Below, piece after piece: positions 35,358 through 44,026 of a stretch of 64,000 bases of DNA. Position numbers and translations under genes: made by a program. Source of the stretch: Actinomycetes bacterium (GTDB lineage Bacteria > Actinomycetota > JAICYB01). The DNA lies in assembly GCA_025934435.1 (NCBI GenBank), contig JAICYB010000003.1:1-64000 (forward strand), read 5' to 3'. The notes under the pieces are model-generated. The model ran no database searches and was not told the origin of the DNA. It worked only from the letters and a program-made list of their open reading frames with translations. The first letter of the stretch is position 1, and the number at the start of each line of letters is the position of its first letter.

Positions 35358-36389
35358 ATGCAGCGGAAACGCGGCCTCGAGATCGGTCGCCCGCTCGGGT
35401 CCCGGCTCCTCGTCCATGGATCGTGGTTCCCGGCGGGCGCGCTCCTCGTTGCACATCTCACGATCTCCGCATACGGCGGACACGACCTCTTCGGCTCCGT
35501 CCTCCTGTCGATCGCGACGACGCTCGTGTTCTTCGTGTGCGTCGCGTTCAAGGAGGTCGCGCAGGCTCTCGTCGCGCGACTCGTCCGCGCTCCATTCTCG
35601 GACGTGACCCTCTACGTCTTCGGCGGCATCGCGCGGAGCTCGCGGGAAGCGACCCGTCCGATCCAGGACCTGGTCGTCGCCGCTGCCGGGCCCGCTGCGT
35701 CGGGAGTGCTCGGCTTCATCGCACTGACGACATCGCACGGTCTGCGTGGCATCCCGGGCGACGTGATGTGGACGATCGGCGTCGCCAACATCGCCCTCGC
35801 CGCGACGAACCTGCTGCCCGGCTCGCCGCTCGACGGCGGACGGGCCGTCGCGGCGATCCTCACCGGACGAACCCGCAACCGGCCGGCGGCGGAGATCACG
35901 GCCGCTCGCGCCGGACAGCTCCTCGGGGCACTCGCCGTCATCGCCGGCGCCGTGGTCATCGCGCTCACGCACTCGTCGACGACGGGCGTCGCGATCGGGA
36001 TCTGGCTCGTCGTGGGCGGGATCATCGTTGCCGTCTGCGCGTCACGTGAGCGGCGCGCAGCCGTCGCGCTCAAGCGCATCGGAGGGGCGACGGCGGGGGA
36101 GTGGGCGAAGCCGTTCGCCGGACGTGTCACCCTCGACGGTGCGCTCCCTTCGTCGGGCACGTTCGCGGTTGCCGACTCCGGGCGTCTCGCCGGTGTCGCG
36201 TCCGGACGCAGCGGTGAATCGGTGCGGGCGGCGATGGTCCCGTGGACGAGTGACATCGCCGTTCGAAGCACCGAGCCGGTGACGCGTGCACTGGGCCGAC
36301 TCGCGCGCGGATCGGTCGTCGTGGTGCTCGACGAGAACGGAACCGTGCGCGGCGTGCTCGATCCGTCGATGGTCGAGGAGCGTCTCTAG
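35358..36389 (+). CDS. site-2 protease (M50)-like membrane protein lacking the zinc histidines
   Basis: A 343-residue polytopic protein with the layout of M50 intramembrane proteases that carry a C-terminal CBS-like domain. The normal HExxH in the first core helix reads KEVAQ (Lys65, Glu66, Gln69), followed by the expected ALVARLVRAPFSDVTLYVFGGIA. The second motif NLLPGSPLDGGRAV keeps Asp159. With both histidines replaced it cannot bind zinc in the usual way, so it is probably a non-cleaving relative that binds membrane substrates. The C-terminal ~110 residues look like a degenerate CBS pair. It is the first gene of an operon; the next ATG follows its stop directly. Confidence 0.85.
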   Translation: MQRKRGLEIGRPLGSRLLVHGSWFPAGALLVAHLTISAYGGHDLFGSVLLSIATTLVFFVCVAFKEVAQALVARLVRAPFSDVTLYVFGGIARSSREATRPIQDLVVAAAGPAASGVLGFIALTTSHGLRGIPGDVMWTIGVANIALAATNLLPGSPLDGGRAVAAILTGRTRNRPAAEITAARAGQLLGALAVIAGAVVIALTHSSTTGVAIGIWLVVGGIIVAVCASRERRAAVALKRIGGATAGEWAKPFAGRVTLDGALPSSGTFAVADSGRLAGVASGRSGESVRAAMVPWTSDIAVRSTEPVTRALGRLARGSVVVVLDENGTVRGVLDPSMVEERL

Positions 36390-37499
36390 ATGGCGCGCAT
36401 CGTCCTGCGGAATCCGCGTCGCGAGGTCACGATCGACGCGCCCAAGCGCGTCAAGGTCGTGCTGCGCGAGCTCGATCTCGATCCGGACGCGGTGCTCGTC
36501 ATCCGCGGTGAGGATCTGCTGACGCGCGAGGACGTCATCGGCTCGGACGACGACATCGAGATCCGTCCGGTGATCTCCGGCGGCGCGGTCGGCACACACA
36601 CGAAGTGCCGGCGTTGCGGTGGGAGAGGCGTCATCGAGCTGCGACGTCACAATGCGGCGTTCTGTAAAGAGTGTTTCCTCCACTTCTTCCGCGAGCAGGT
36701 GAAGCGCGCCGTCGAGCACGAGCAGATGCTCGACAGGACGGACCGCGTGCTCGTCGCGGTCTCCGGTGGGAAGGATTCGCTCGCGCTGTGGGACGTCCTC
36801 ATCGAGCTCGGATACGACACGACCGGCTACCACATCGTGCTGTGGACCGACGAGGAGTACGCGCCCGAGTCACTCCGGTACACGCAAGCCTTCGCCGACG
36901 AACGCGGCGTCAAGCTCATCGTGTGCGACATCCGCGAAGAGCTCGGCTTCACGATCCCCGAGCTTCCGAAGACGACGGGACGACCCACCTGCGGCGCCTG
37001 CGGACTCACGAAGCGCCACCAGATCAGCAAGGCCGCATACGACCTCGGCTTCGACGTCGTCGCGATCGGACACAACCTGGATGACGAAGCAGCGGTGCTG
37101 CTCGGCAACGTCCTGCGCTGGGACACCGACTACCTCGCGCGGCAGGCACCGGTACTTCCCGCGACGGACGAAGGTTTCGTGAAGAAGGTGAAGCCGCTCT
37201 TCCGGCTGAGCGAACGCGAAACCGCCGCGTACGCGTTCCTGAAGAAGATCGACTACCAGGTGGAAGAGTGTCCGCTCGTAGCCGGTAACACGCAGCTGAA
37301 ATACAAGGCGGCGCTCGATCTCCTCGAGCGCGACGCACCCGGGACGAAAGCCGCGTTCTACCTGACGTTCCTCGACCGCGCGAAACCGGCGATCGCGAAG
37401 CCGGAGATGCATCCGTGTCCGGCCTGCGGGATGCCGACGCCCGGAGAAACGTGCGCGTTCTGCAAGATGACGCAGGTCCACATCAAGAGGAAGCGATGA
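36390..37499 (+). CDS. ttuA: fused sulfur-carrier (TtuB/ThiS-like) and tRNA-thiolation ATPase (TtuA)
   Basis: A 369-residue protein. Residues 1-65 are a ubiquitin-fold sulfur carrier like ThiS or TtuB and end in ISGG (Gly64-Gly65). Residues 70-369 are TtuA: an N-terminal zinc finger CRRC...CKEC, the PP-loop SGGKDS that binds ATP, the TCGAC and EECPLV cysteines expected to hold an Fe-S cluster, and a second zinc finger CPAC...CAFC. TtuA makes 2-thiouridine at tRNA T-loop position 54 using sulfur handed over by TtuB. Here carrier and enzyme are one chain. The stop overlaps the trmI start (ATGA). Confidence 0.88.
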   Translation: MARIVLRNPRREVTIDAPKRVKVVLRELDLDPDAVLVIRGEDLLTREDVIGSDDDIEIRPVISGGAVGTHTKCRRCGGRGVIELRRHNAAFCKECFLHFFREQVKRAVEHEQMLDRTDRVLVAVSGGKDSLALWDVLIELGYDTTGYHIVLWTDEEYAPESLRYTQAFADERGVKLIVCDIREELGFTIPELPKTTGRPTCGACGLTKRHQISKAAYDLGFDVVAIGHNLDDEAAVLLGNVLRWDTDYLARQAPVLPATDEGFVKKVKPLFRLSERETAAYAFLKKIDYQVEECPLVAGNTQLKYKAALDLLERDAPGTKAAFYLTFLDRAKPAIAKPEMHPCPACGMPTPGETCAFCKMTQVHIKRKR

Positions 37500-38275
37500 C
37501 GTTCGCGTCCGGAGATCTCGTCCTGCTCGTCGACCGCCGCGGACGGCGCTACCTCATCACGGTCGAGGAAGGCGGTGTGTTCCATTCGCACCACGGACCG
37601 CTCGACCACGACGCCGTCATCGGACAACAGGAGTCGGCGCTCGTCGAGACGACGATGGGGCGGAAGTTCCGCGCGTTCCGTCCGACCCTCGCCGAATTCG
37701 TGCTGAAGATGCCGCGCGGTGCGCAGGTCATCTATCCGAAGGATCTCGGCCCGATCCTGATCGAGGGCGACATCTTCCCCGGCGCCCGCGTCCTCGAAGC
37801 CGGAACGGGTTCGGGTTCGCTGACGCTCGCGCTGCTGCGCGCGGTGGGGCCGAAGGGGTCCGTCCACACCTTCGACGTGCGTGAGGACTTCCACCGCAAG
37901 GCGGTGAAGAACATCGAGCGCTACACGAACAACGATCCGAACTACGGCTCGCTCGACGCGCGCCTCGGCGATCTTTATGAGGACACCATCGAGGTCGAAG
38001 TCGACCGTGTCGTCTTCGATCTGACGGAACCGTGGCGCGCGCTGCACAACGTCGAGCGATGCCTGCGCCCGGGCGGCATCCTCCTCAGTTACGTCCCGAC
38101 CGTCCCTCAGGTGCAGAACCTCGTCGGCGCGCTCGAACGTGGTTGGAACATGGTGCGGAGCTTCGAAACGATGCAGCGCGGCTGGACGGTCGAAGGATTG
38201 TCCGTGCGTCCGGACCACCGGATGGTGGCGCACACCGGCTTCCTCGTCGTGGCCAGGCGGGTCATCGATGGATGA
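37496..38275 (+). CDS. trmI: tRNA (adenine-58-N1)-methyltransferase
   Basis: A 259-residue SAM-dependent enzyme of the TrmI family that makes m1A58 in the tRNA T-loop. The N-terminal beta domain with GDLVLLVDRRGRRYLITV, the segment MPRGAQVIYPKDLGPIL, the SAM motif VLEAGTGSGSLTLALLRAVGP and the FDLTEPW catalytic motif are all diagnostic. ATG 37496 overlaps the ttuBA stop. In Mycobacterium the orthologue also lies close upstream of the proteasomal ATPase gene, so the neighbourhood is partly conserved. Confidence 0.93.
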   Translation: MTFASGDLVLLVDRRGRRYLITVEEGGVFHSHHGPLDHDAVIGQQESALVETTMGRKFRAFRPTLAEFVLKMPRGAQVIYPKDLGPILIEGDIFPGARVLEAGTGSGSLTLALLRAVGPKGSVHTFDVREDFHRKAVKNIERYTNNDPNYGSLDARLGDLYEDTIEVEVDRVVFDLTEPWRALHNVERCLRPGGILLSYVPTVPQVQNLVGALERGWNMVRSFETMQRGWTVEGLSVRPDHRMVAHTGFLVVARRVIDG

Positions 38276-39566
38276 CGCGGACATCCAGATAGCGCGCGAC
38301 GCGGTCGAGCGTGCGCACGGGGCGTTCACGGCGATGCTCGACGTCTCGGACGAACAGATCTCCTCGTTCTTCCGAACGTTCGCCGACCTTCTCGCCGACG
38401 ACGGGGTGTGGCTCGCCATCGCCGACGCGAACGCATCCGACGTCGACCGCGCGAAGCAAGCCGGACGAACCACCGGACGCCTCGTCGCGACGGAACCGAT
38501 GCGCGCGTCGATGATCGAGGGGCTCCTCGGGTGGGAGAAGTCGCCCTCCCGTCGCGGGGAAGTGATCGAGCGGCGCGAGCAGGACACGTGGACGATCGAG
38601 CGCCGCCGCGCGCCGCTCGGCGTCGTCGCCTTCGTCTTCGAAGGACGGCCAAACGTGTTCGCCGACGGCGTGGGGGTGCTCCGGGGCGGAAACACCTCGG
38701 TCATGCGGATCGGGAGCGATGCGCTCGGTACGGCCGAGGCGATCGAAGCGAACGCGCTCGCGCCGGCGCTCCACGCGGCGGGTCTGCCGGACGGAGCCGT
38801 GACGCTCGTCCGGTCACCTTCGCACGGCGTCGCGCAAGCGCTGTTCACGATCCCGCTCGTCCGGCTCGCCGTCGCGCGCGGCTCGGGCGAGACGGTGCGT
38901 CTGCTCGGCGCGATCGCCGCCCAACACGGCATCCCGGCCTCGCTGCACGGCACGGGCGGCGCGTGGATGTACCTCGCGGAGGACGCACCACTTGGCACGG
39001 TCAGCAACGCGATGCTGCACTCGTTCGACCGCAAGGTGTGCAACACGCTGAACACCGTCGTGATCAACGCGCGTCAAGCGCACGAGCTTGTGCCCGTCGC
39101 GTTCGGCGCGTTGATCCAAGCCAACGCCAAGGTGCACGTGGCGAACGGATCGCAACATGAGATCGCGTCGCACTTCATGTCTCGCGTCGACGTCATCCCC
39201 GTCGAGGATCTGCGGCGGGAATGGGAGTGGGACACCGCACCGGAGATATCGCTCGTCATCGCAGCCGACGATGACGAAGCCATCGATCTCATCAACACCT
39301 ACAGTCCGCGGTTCGTCGCCTCGATCATCACCGCTGATCCCGAGCGGTTCGAACGCTTCTACGCGCGCGTCGATGCGCCGTACGTGTCGAACGCGTTCAC
39401 CCGGTGGGTCGACGGACAGTGGGCGTGGGATCGTCCGGAGCTCGGTCTTTCGAACTGGGAGCGCGGACGCATCCTCGGACGCTCGGCGATCCTGTCCGGC
39501 GACGACGTCTTCACCGTTCGGGACGTCTTCATCGACAACACGGGTGAAGCGTCGCAATCACGGTAG
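38268..39566 (+). CDS. proA: glutamate-5-semialdehyde dehydrogenase-like (ProA)
   Basis: A 432-residue aldehyde-dehydrogenase-fold protein, slightly longer than typical ProA. The N-terminal substrate motif APLGVVAFVFEGRPNVFADGV and the catalytic cysteine in KVCNTLNTVVI align with gamma-glutamyl phosphate reductase, and GGNTSVMRIG and ATPEISL-like late segments also fit. It would make glutamate semialdehyde for proline synthesis. It is divergent in places, and no proB kinase is adjacent, so the assignment is probable rather than certain. It overlaps trmI by eight bases and ends the operon, overlapping the convergent Rrf2 gene by nine. Confidence 0.82.
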   Translation: MDDADIQIARDAVERAHGAFTAMLDVSDEQISSFFRTFADLLADDGVWLAIADANASDVDRAKQAGRTTGRLVATEPMRASMIEGLLGWEKSPSRRGEVIERREQDTWTIERRRAPLGVVAFVFEGRPNVFADGVGVLRGGNTSVMRIGSDALGTAEAIEANALAPALHAAGLPDGAVTLVRSPSHGVAQALFTIPLVRLAVARGSGETVRLLGAIAAQHGIPASLHGTGGAWMYLAEDAPLGTVSNAMLHSFDRKVCNTLNTVVINARQAHELVPVAFGALIQANAKVHVANGSQHEIASHFMSRVDVIPVEDLRREWEWDTAPEISLVIAADDDEAIDLINTYSPRFVASIITADPERFERFYARVDAPYVSNAFTRWVDGQWAWDRPELGLSNWERGRILGRSAILSGDDVFTVRDVFIDNTGEASQSR

Positions 39567-40025
39567 GCGTTGGCGCTCCGATTCTTCGTACTCGGCCGCA
39601 AGCGTCTTGATGCGCTTCGGGAGACGGCCTGCCGCGAGGTCGGCGACGGTGGTCGTCTCGAGCACCGACCGTAGCGACGTGCGGACGGCTTTCCATACGT
39701 CCACGAGGCCGGCAGCGGGCCCCGGATATTCGATCTCGCGCAGGCTGTCGTCGTGGACGTTTGCGAGCGGTCCTTCGACGGCGCGCATCACGTCCGCGAG
39801 CGTGATCTCATCCGCGTCGCGCGCGAGCGTGTAACCGCCGGCTTGCCCCCGCTGGCTCCGGACGAGCCGGCCTCGCCGGAGCTCACCGAGTATCGCGAGC
39901 AGGAACTTGAGCGGGATGTCCTGTTCGCCGGCGATCGAGTCGGCTTTGACCGGACGGTCGTCGTCCGAGGCGGCGAGCTCGGCCATCGCACGTAGCGCGT
40001 AGTCGATCTTCGTTGAGATGCGCAC
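39558..40025 (-). CDS. Rrf2 family transcription regulator without cluster cysteines
   Basis: A 155-residue winged-helix regulator. The opening VRISTKIDYALRAMAELA, the recognition region GEQDIPLKFLLAILGELRRGRLVRSQRGQAGGYTLAR and the later ITLADVMRAVEGPLA are the Rrf2 pattern. It has no cysteine in the usual cluster-binding loop, so it resembles CymR, the cysteine-metabolism repressor of Bacillus, rather than the Fe-S sensors IscR and NsrR. It lies 14 bases after the sulfonate-type ABC genes in the same direction, so it probably regulates sulfur-source uptake. Start GTG 40025. Confidence 0.85.
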   Translation of the reverse strand: MRISTKIDYALRAMAELAASDDDRPVKADSIAGEQDIPLKFLLAILGELRRGRLVRSQRGQAGGYTLARDADEITLADVMRAVEGPLANVHDDSLREIEYPGPAAGLVDVWKAVRTSLRSVLETTTVADLAAGRLPKRIKTLAAEYEESERQRLP

Positions 40026-40039
40026 GGCCCCATTGTCAC

Positions 40040-40894
40040 TTAGTCGGTGAGCAAACCCCACCTTCTCCGGATGGCGGTTTCCGCGCGAGCGAACAGCAGC
40101 GAATCGACCACGATCCCGATGAGCAGGATCACGATCATGGTTGCGATGAGGCCGGGTGCGTCCGAGTTGTCACGGTCGTTCTGCAACACGACGCCGAGGG
40201 ACGACCCGAGGAGCACGAGGAGCTCGCCCGCCATCAGCGAGCGCCACGCGAACGCCCACCCTTGCTTCAGTCCGCTGACGAAGCCGGGCAGCGCCGCCGG
40301 GATCACCACGTGGCGATACGAGGAGATTCCTTTCGCACCGAGGACGCGGCCGGCGCGCAGGAGGATCGGCGGGATGTTGTCGACGCCCGAGATGAGACCG
40401 TTCGCGATCGCCGGCGCCGCACCGAGGATGACGACGAAGATGATCGCCGTCTCGGACAAACCGAACAGCAGGATCGCGAACGGGAACCATGCGATCGTCG
40501 GCATCGTCTGCAGTCCCGTGAGGAGCGAACCGATCGCGGCCCGGACGACCCTGCTCCGCGCGACGAGGATCCCGAGGCCGCTGCCGATCACGACTGCGAT
40601 GCCGTAACCGATCGCGGCGCGCCACATGGTGTGCGCCATCGCGTGGAGCAGCAGTCCGCTGCCGATGTCTCTGACCAGGCGAGAGAACACGGGAGCCGGA
40701 CCCGGCAGCACGTAGGACGGCTTGACCTTGAGCACCGTCAGCAGCTCCCACGCACCGATGGCGACGACGACCGCCGCGAGCCGCGGCCACGCGCCCGTCC
40801 AGAGGCGACGGGCGGCCGAGGGCGCCGGCTGGACCGGTACGTCGAGCGCGTCGAGACCGGCGATGTCCGCGCTGAAGGCTTCAGTCTGCGGCAT
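40040..40894 (-). CDS. ABC permease, sulfonate/nitrate/taurine type
   Basis: A 284-residue permease with about six membrane segments and the BPD_transp_1 signature near the C-terminal third, GAKGISSYRHVVIPAALPGFVSGLK, where the EAA-type loop contacts the ATPase. It belongs with the SsuC/TauC/NrtB group. It overlaps the ATPase gene by 14 bases and follows it on the minus strand. Confidence 0.9.
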   Translation of the reverse strand: MPQTEAFSADIAGLDALDVPVQPAPSAARRLWTGAWPRLAAVVVAIGAWELLTVLKVKPSYVLPGPAPVFSRLVRDIGSGLLLHAMAHTMWRAAIGYGIAVVIGSGLGILVARSRVVRAAIGSLLTGLQTMPTIAWFPFAILLFGLSETAIIFVVILGAAPAIANGLISGVDNIPPILLRAGRVLGAKGISSYRHVVIPAALPGFVSGLKQGWAFAWRSLMAGELLVLLGSSLGVVLQNDRDNSDAPGLIATMIVILLIGIVVDSLLFARAETAIRRRWGLLTD

Positions 40895-41645
40895 GCGACC
40901 TCACCTCCCGGCGCAAGCGGTCGACGATGTGTCCGGCGAGTGCGGCGACGTCCGGCTGATCGAGGTGACGCGGACGCGGCATCGTCACGTCGAACGTCTC
41001 GACGATGTGTGCGGGGCGCGACGAGAGCACCAGCACCCGGTCCCCGAGCCGCACGGCTTCGCGGACGTTGTGCGTCACGAAGATCGTCGTGAGATTCGTC
41101 TCCTGCCAGATGCGTTCGAGCTCGTCGTGAAGGAGATCTCGCGTGATCGCGTCGAGCGCGCCGAATGGTTCGTCCATCAAGAGAACGCGCGCGTCCTGTG
41201 CGAGCGCGCGGGCGAGCGCGACGCGTTGGCGCATGCCGCCGGAGAGCTCGTGCGGACGCCGGTCCCCGAAGTCCTCGAGATGCACGACGCCGAGCAACCG
41301 GGCCGCTTCGGATGCGCGGTCGCTCTTCGCTACGCCCCGGAGTCGCAGCGCGAGCTCGATGTTCTGGCGAGCGGTCAGCCACGGGAAAAGAGCGGCGTCC
41401 TGGAACAGCAGTGCGGGACGACCCGAGATCTCGATGCTCCCGTTCTGCGGTTGGTCGAGGCCGGCGATGAGGTTCAGCAGTGTGGTCTTGCCGCAGCCGG
41501 ACGCACCCACAAGACACACGAACTCGCCTTCCTTCGCCTCGAGCGACAGACGATCGAGCGCGAAGGTGTGCGATCCCGCGGGTCCGTAGACCTTCGAGAC
41601 CTCCTTGACCGACAGAGCTAAGCGCGTCTCGGTCACGACCGTCAT
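40881..41645 (-). CDS. ABC ATPase, sulfonate/nitrate/taurine type
   Basis: A 254-residue nucleotide-binding subunit. Walker A GASGCGKTTLLNLIAGL, Q-loop FQDAALFPWL, signature LSGGMRQRVALARAL, Walker B VLLMDEPFGALD and the switch His FVTHNVREAV are all present. It energises import with the permease and binding protein on either side. ATG 41645 overlaps the binding-protein stop by four bases; a much longer upstream frame is shadow of that gene. Confidence 0.93.
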   Translation of the reverse strand: MTVVTETRLALSVKEVSKVYGPAGSHTFALDRLSLEAKEGEFVCLVGASGCGKTTLLNLIAGLDQPQNGSIEISGRPALLFQDAALFPWLTARQNIELALRLRGVAKSDRASEAARLLGVVHLEDFGDRRPHELSGGMRQRVALARALAQDARVLLMDEPFGALDAITRDLLHDELERIWQETNLTTIFVTHNVREAVRLGDRVLVLSSRPAHIVETFDVTMPRPRHLDQPDVAALAGHIVDRLRREVRSHAAD

Positions 41646-42694
41646 GCTTGCACCGTCGGCTTTCCCGCCGCCGTGAGCGCGTCGTTCAGCACCGACACCT
41701 CTTCGATACCGCTGATGTTCGACGAGCTGATGAGACCGAGGGCCTTCGCGTTGTCGGCAGACCTCTGGACCGTCGAGATCTCCGGATCCCATGTGAACGT
41801 GAGGTGCTTCCATGCGGAGGCGAGGACGTCCGGCTTCAGGGCCTTGCCTGTGATCTTGGCGATCGCGTTGTTGACCGTCGCTTGTGCGTCGGTCGGGTTC
41901 GCATTCATCGCGTCGATCGCTTCGATGTGAGCCTTCAGGAACTTCTCGACGAGGTCCGAGTGTTCGTCCATGAACGTCTTGCGGACGAGCACTTCCGTCG
42001 TCGCGTACTTTCCGTTCGGCCAGAGTGTTCCTTCGTCGACGAGGACGTGCCCGCCGTCTTCGTACACCAGACGGCTGGCGTACGGCTCGGGAACCCACGC
42101 GCCGTCGATCTTGCCCTGCTTGAAGGTGTCGAGCGTCTGCGAGTTGTCCTGCGGACGGATGGTGACGTCGCCGCCGGTTCCCGTCGTCGTCGTCTTGAGG
42201 CCTTTGCTCTTGAGGAACGTGCGGAGTGCGACGTCCTGCGTGTTGCCGAGTTGCGGCGTCGCGAGCGTTTTTCCCTTGAGTTGCTCGACCGACGTGATCG
42301 AGGACTTCACGACGAGAGCCGCGCCGCCGGACGTAGCACCCGCGATGATGCGGACGGCGTTCGACTTCTGGAAGGCGTTCACCGCGGGGCTCGGTCCGAT
42401 GAATGCGATATCGAGGTCGTTGCTGAAGAGCGCCTGGACCTCTTCGGGTCCGGCGTTGAAGCGCGTGACGGCAAGCGTCACGTTGCCGCCCATGTCTTTC
42501 GCGTAGATGCCCTTCTCGAGCGCGTAGAGCGCGGGAGCGTGCGTCAGGTTCGGGAAGTGGCCGAGCCGGACGGTCACATGCGCGCTCGACGAGCCGGACG
42601 AAACCGGCGATGCCGACGGCGTCTTCGAGTTGGCGCACGCGGCGAGCACGGCGAAGGCGGCAACGGTCGCGAGCAAACGGAAGCGGGGCCTCAT
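41642..42694 (-). CDS. ABC substrate-binding lipoprotein, sulfonate/nitrate/taurine type
   Basis: A 350-residue lipoprotein (lipobox LAAC, Cys20) of the NMT1/SsuA-like group. The opening VTVRLGHFPNLTHAPALYALEKGIY, LDIAFIGPSPAVNAF and GAWVPEPYASRLV are characteristic. It should bind an aliphatic sulfonate, taurine, nitrate or thiamine precursor; the neighbouring CymR-like regulator favours a sulfur compound. ATG 42694 follows AAGGAGA on the minus strand, and upstream residues of the longer frame are not conserved. It is divergent from the acyl-CoA dehydrogenase gene; the 132-bp gap between them must hold both promoters. Confidence 0.9.
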   Translation of the reverse strand: MRPRFRLLATVAAFAVLAACANSKTPSASPVSSGSSSAHVTVRLGHFPNLTHAPALYALEKGIYAKDMGGNVTLAVTRFNAGPEEVQALFSNDLDIAFIGPSPAVNAFQKSNAVRIIAGATSGGAALVVKSSITSVEQLKGKTLATPQLGNTQDVALRTFLKSKGLKTTTTGTGGDVTIRPQDNSQTLDTFKQGKIDGAWVPEPYASRLVYEDGGHVLVDEGTLWPNGKYATTEVLVRKTFMDEHSDLVEKFLKAHIEAIDAMNANPTDAQATVNNAIAKITGKALKPDVLASAWKHLTFTWDPEISTVQRSADNAKALGLISSSNISGIEEVSVLNDALTAAGKPTVQA

Positions 42695-42826
42695 CCCTTT
42701 GTTCTCCTTGTTGGGAATGTAGATAGAAACAGTGGAGATTGTACCGGGCCCCGTCAAGCCATGCGAACTTTCGGCATCCTGTGGGTACAGAAACGGCAAA
42801 CCTCCCGACGCCAGAAGGAGTTCCGG

Positions 42827-44023
42827 ATGGATTTCGCCCTGAGCGAAGAGCAGAAAGAGCTGCAGAAGTGGGCGCACGAGTTCGCCGAGAAGGAGATCCG
42901 TCCCGTCGCGGGGGCCTACGACGAGACCGAGGAGTTCCCGTGGCCGGTCGTCGCCAAGGCCGCCGAGACCGGCCTGTACGGCTTCGATCTCTACGCGAAC
43001 ACCATGCTCGCGGACCCCACCGGACTGAACCTGCCGCTCATCATGGAGGAGATCTGCTGGGGCTGCGCCGGCATCGGCCTCGCCATCTTCGGGACGGGAC
43101 TCCCGCTCTCATCGCTCTCCGCCGCCGGCACGCAGGAACAGCTCCTGCGGTGGGCGCCGCGCATGTTCGGCACGCAGCAGGAACCGAAGGTCGCCGCGTT
43201 CTGCGTCACCGAACCGAACGCCGGGTCCGACGTGTCCTCGCTTCGAACGAAGGCTGAGCGGGTCGACGGGGGCTGGGTCCTCAACGGAACGAAGATCTTC
43301 GCGACGAACGGGGGCATCGCGGACGTCCACATCGTCGTCGCGACGGTCGATCCGACACTCGGCATCCGCGGGCAGGCGAGCTTCATCGTCTCGCGCGAAG
43401 AGAACCAAGGGATCCGTCAGGGGAAGAAAGAGAAGAAGCTCGGGATCCGCGCGTCACACACGGCGGAAGTGATCCTCGAGGACTGCTTCGTCCCGGACGA
43501 ACAACTCGTCGGCGGGCAGGAGAAGCTCGACAGCAAGCTCGAGCGCGCCCGCGGCGGTTCGCACGAGCGCGGATCGGTTGCGCTCCGCACCTTCGAGATC
43601 ACGCGTCCGCTCGTTGGTTGTCAGGCCGTCGGCATCGCGCGCGCGGCACTCGAGTTCGCCGTCCAATACGCGAAGGAACGGCAGACGTTCGGTACGCCGA
43701 TCGTCCAGTACCAGGGCATCGGCTTCCAGCTCGCGGATATGGCTCTCGAGACGGACGCGGCACGTTTGCTCGTCCATCGGGCGGCGTGGATGGCCGCGAA
43801 CGGCCAGCCGTTCACCAAGGCCGAAGGTTCGATGTGCAAGCTGAAGGCGGGCGAGACCGCGGTGCGCGTCACCGAACAGGCGATCCAGGTCCTCGGCGGC
43901 TACGGCTTCATCAAGGACTTCCCGGTCGAGAAGTGGTACCGCGACGCGAAGATCTACACGCTGTTCGAGGGAACGAGCGAGATCCAGCGTCTGGTGATCT
44001 CGCGAGCCCTCGCCGGCGCCTGA
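42827..44023 (+). CDS. acyl-CoA dehydrogenase
   Basis: A 398-residue flavoprotein that oxidises acyl-CoA to 2-enoyl-CoA and passes electrons to ETF. The FAD/substrate motif AFCVTEPNAGSDVSSLRTKAE, the later RQTFGTPIVQYQGIGFQLADMA and QVLGGYGFIKDFPVEKWYRDAK are typical. The catalytic glutamate region LFEGTSEIQRLVISR is present near the C-terminus. ATG 42827 follows AGAAGGAG. Chain-length specificity cannot be read. Confidence 0.93.
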   Translation: MDFALSEEQKELQKWAHEFAEKEIRPVAGAYDETEEFPWPVVAKAAETGLYGFDLYANTMLADPTGLNLPLIMEEICWGCAGIGLAIFGTGLPLSSLSAAGTQEQLLRWAPRMFGTQQEPKVAAFCVTEPNAGSDVSSLRTKAERVDGGWVLNGTKIFATNGGIADVHIVVATVDPTLGIRGQASFIVSREENQGIRQGKKEKKLGIRASHTAEVILEDCFVPDEQLVGGQEKLDSKLERARGGSHERGSVALRTFEITRPLVGCQAVGIARAALEFAVQYAKERQTFGTPIVQYQGIGFQLADMALETDAARLLVHRAAWMAANGQPFTKAEGSMCKLKAGETAVRVTEQAIQVLGGYGFIKDFPVEKWYRDAKIYTLFEGTSEIQRLVISRALAGA

Positions 44024-44026
44024 AAC

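Noticed and set aside
37358-39067. Long minus-strand frame opposite trmI and proA
   Set aside because: It has low-complexity Ser/Arg/Pro composition and no motif, while both plus-strand genes have full catalytic motifs.
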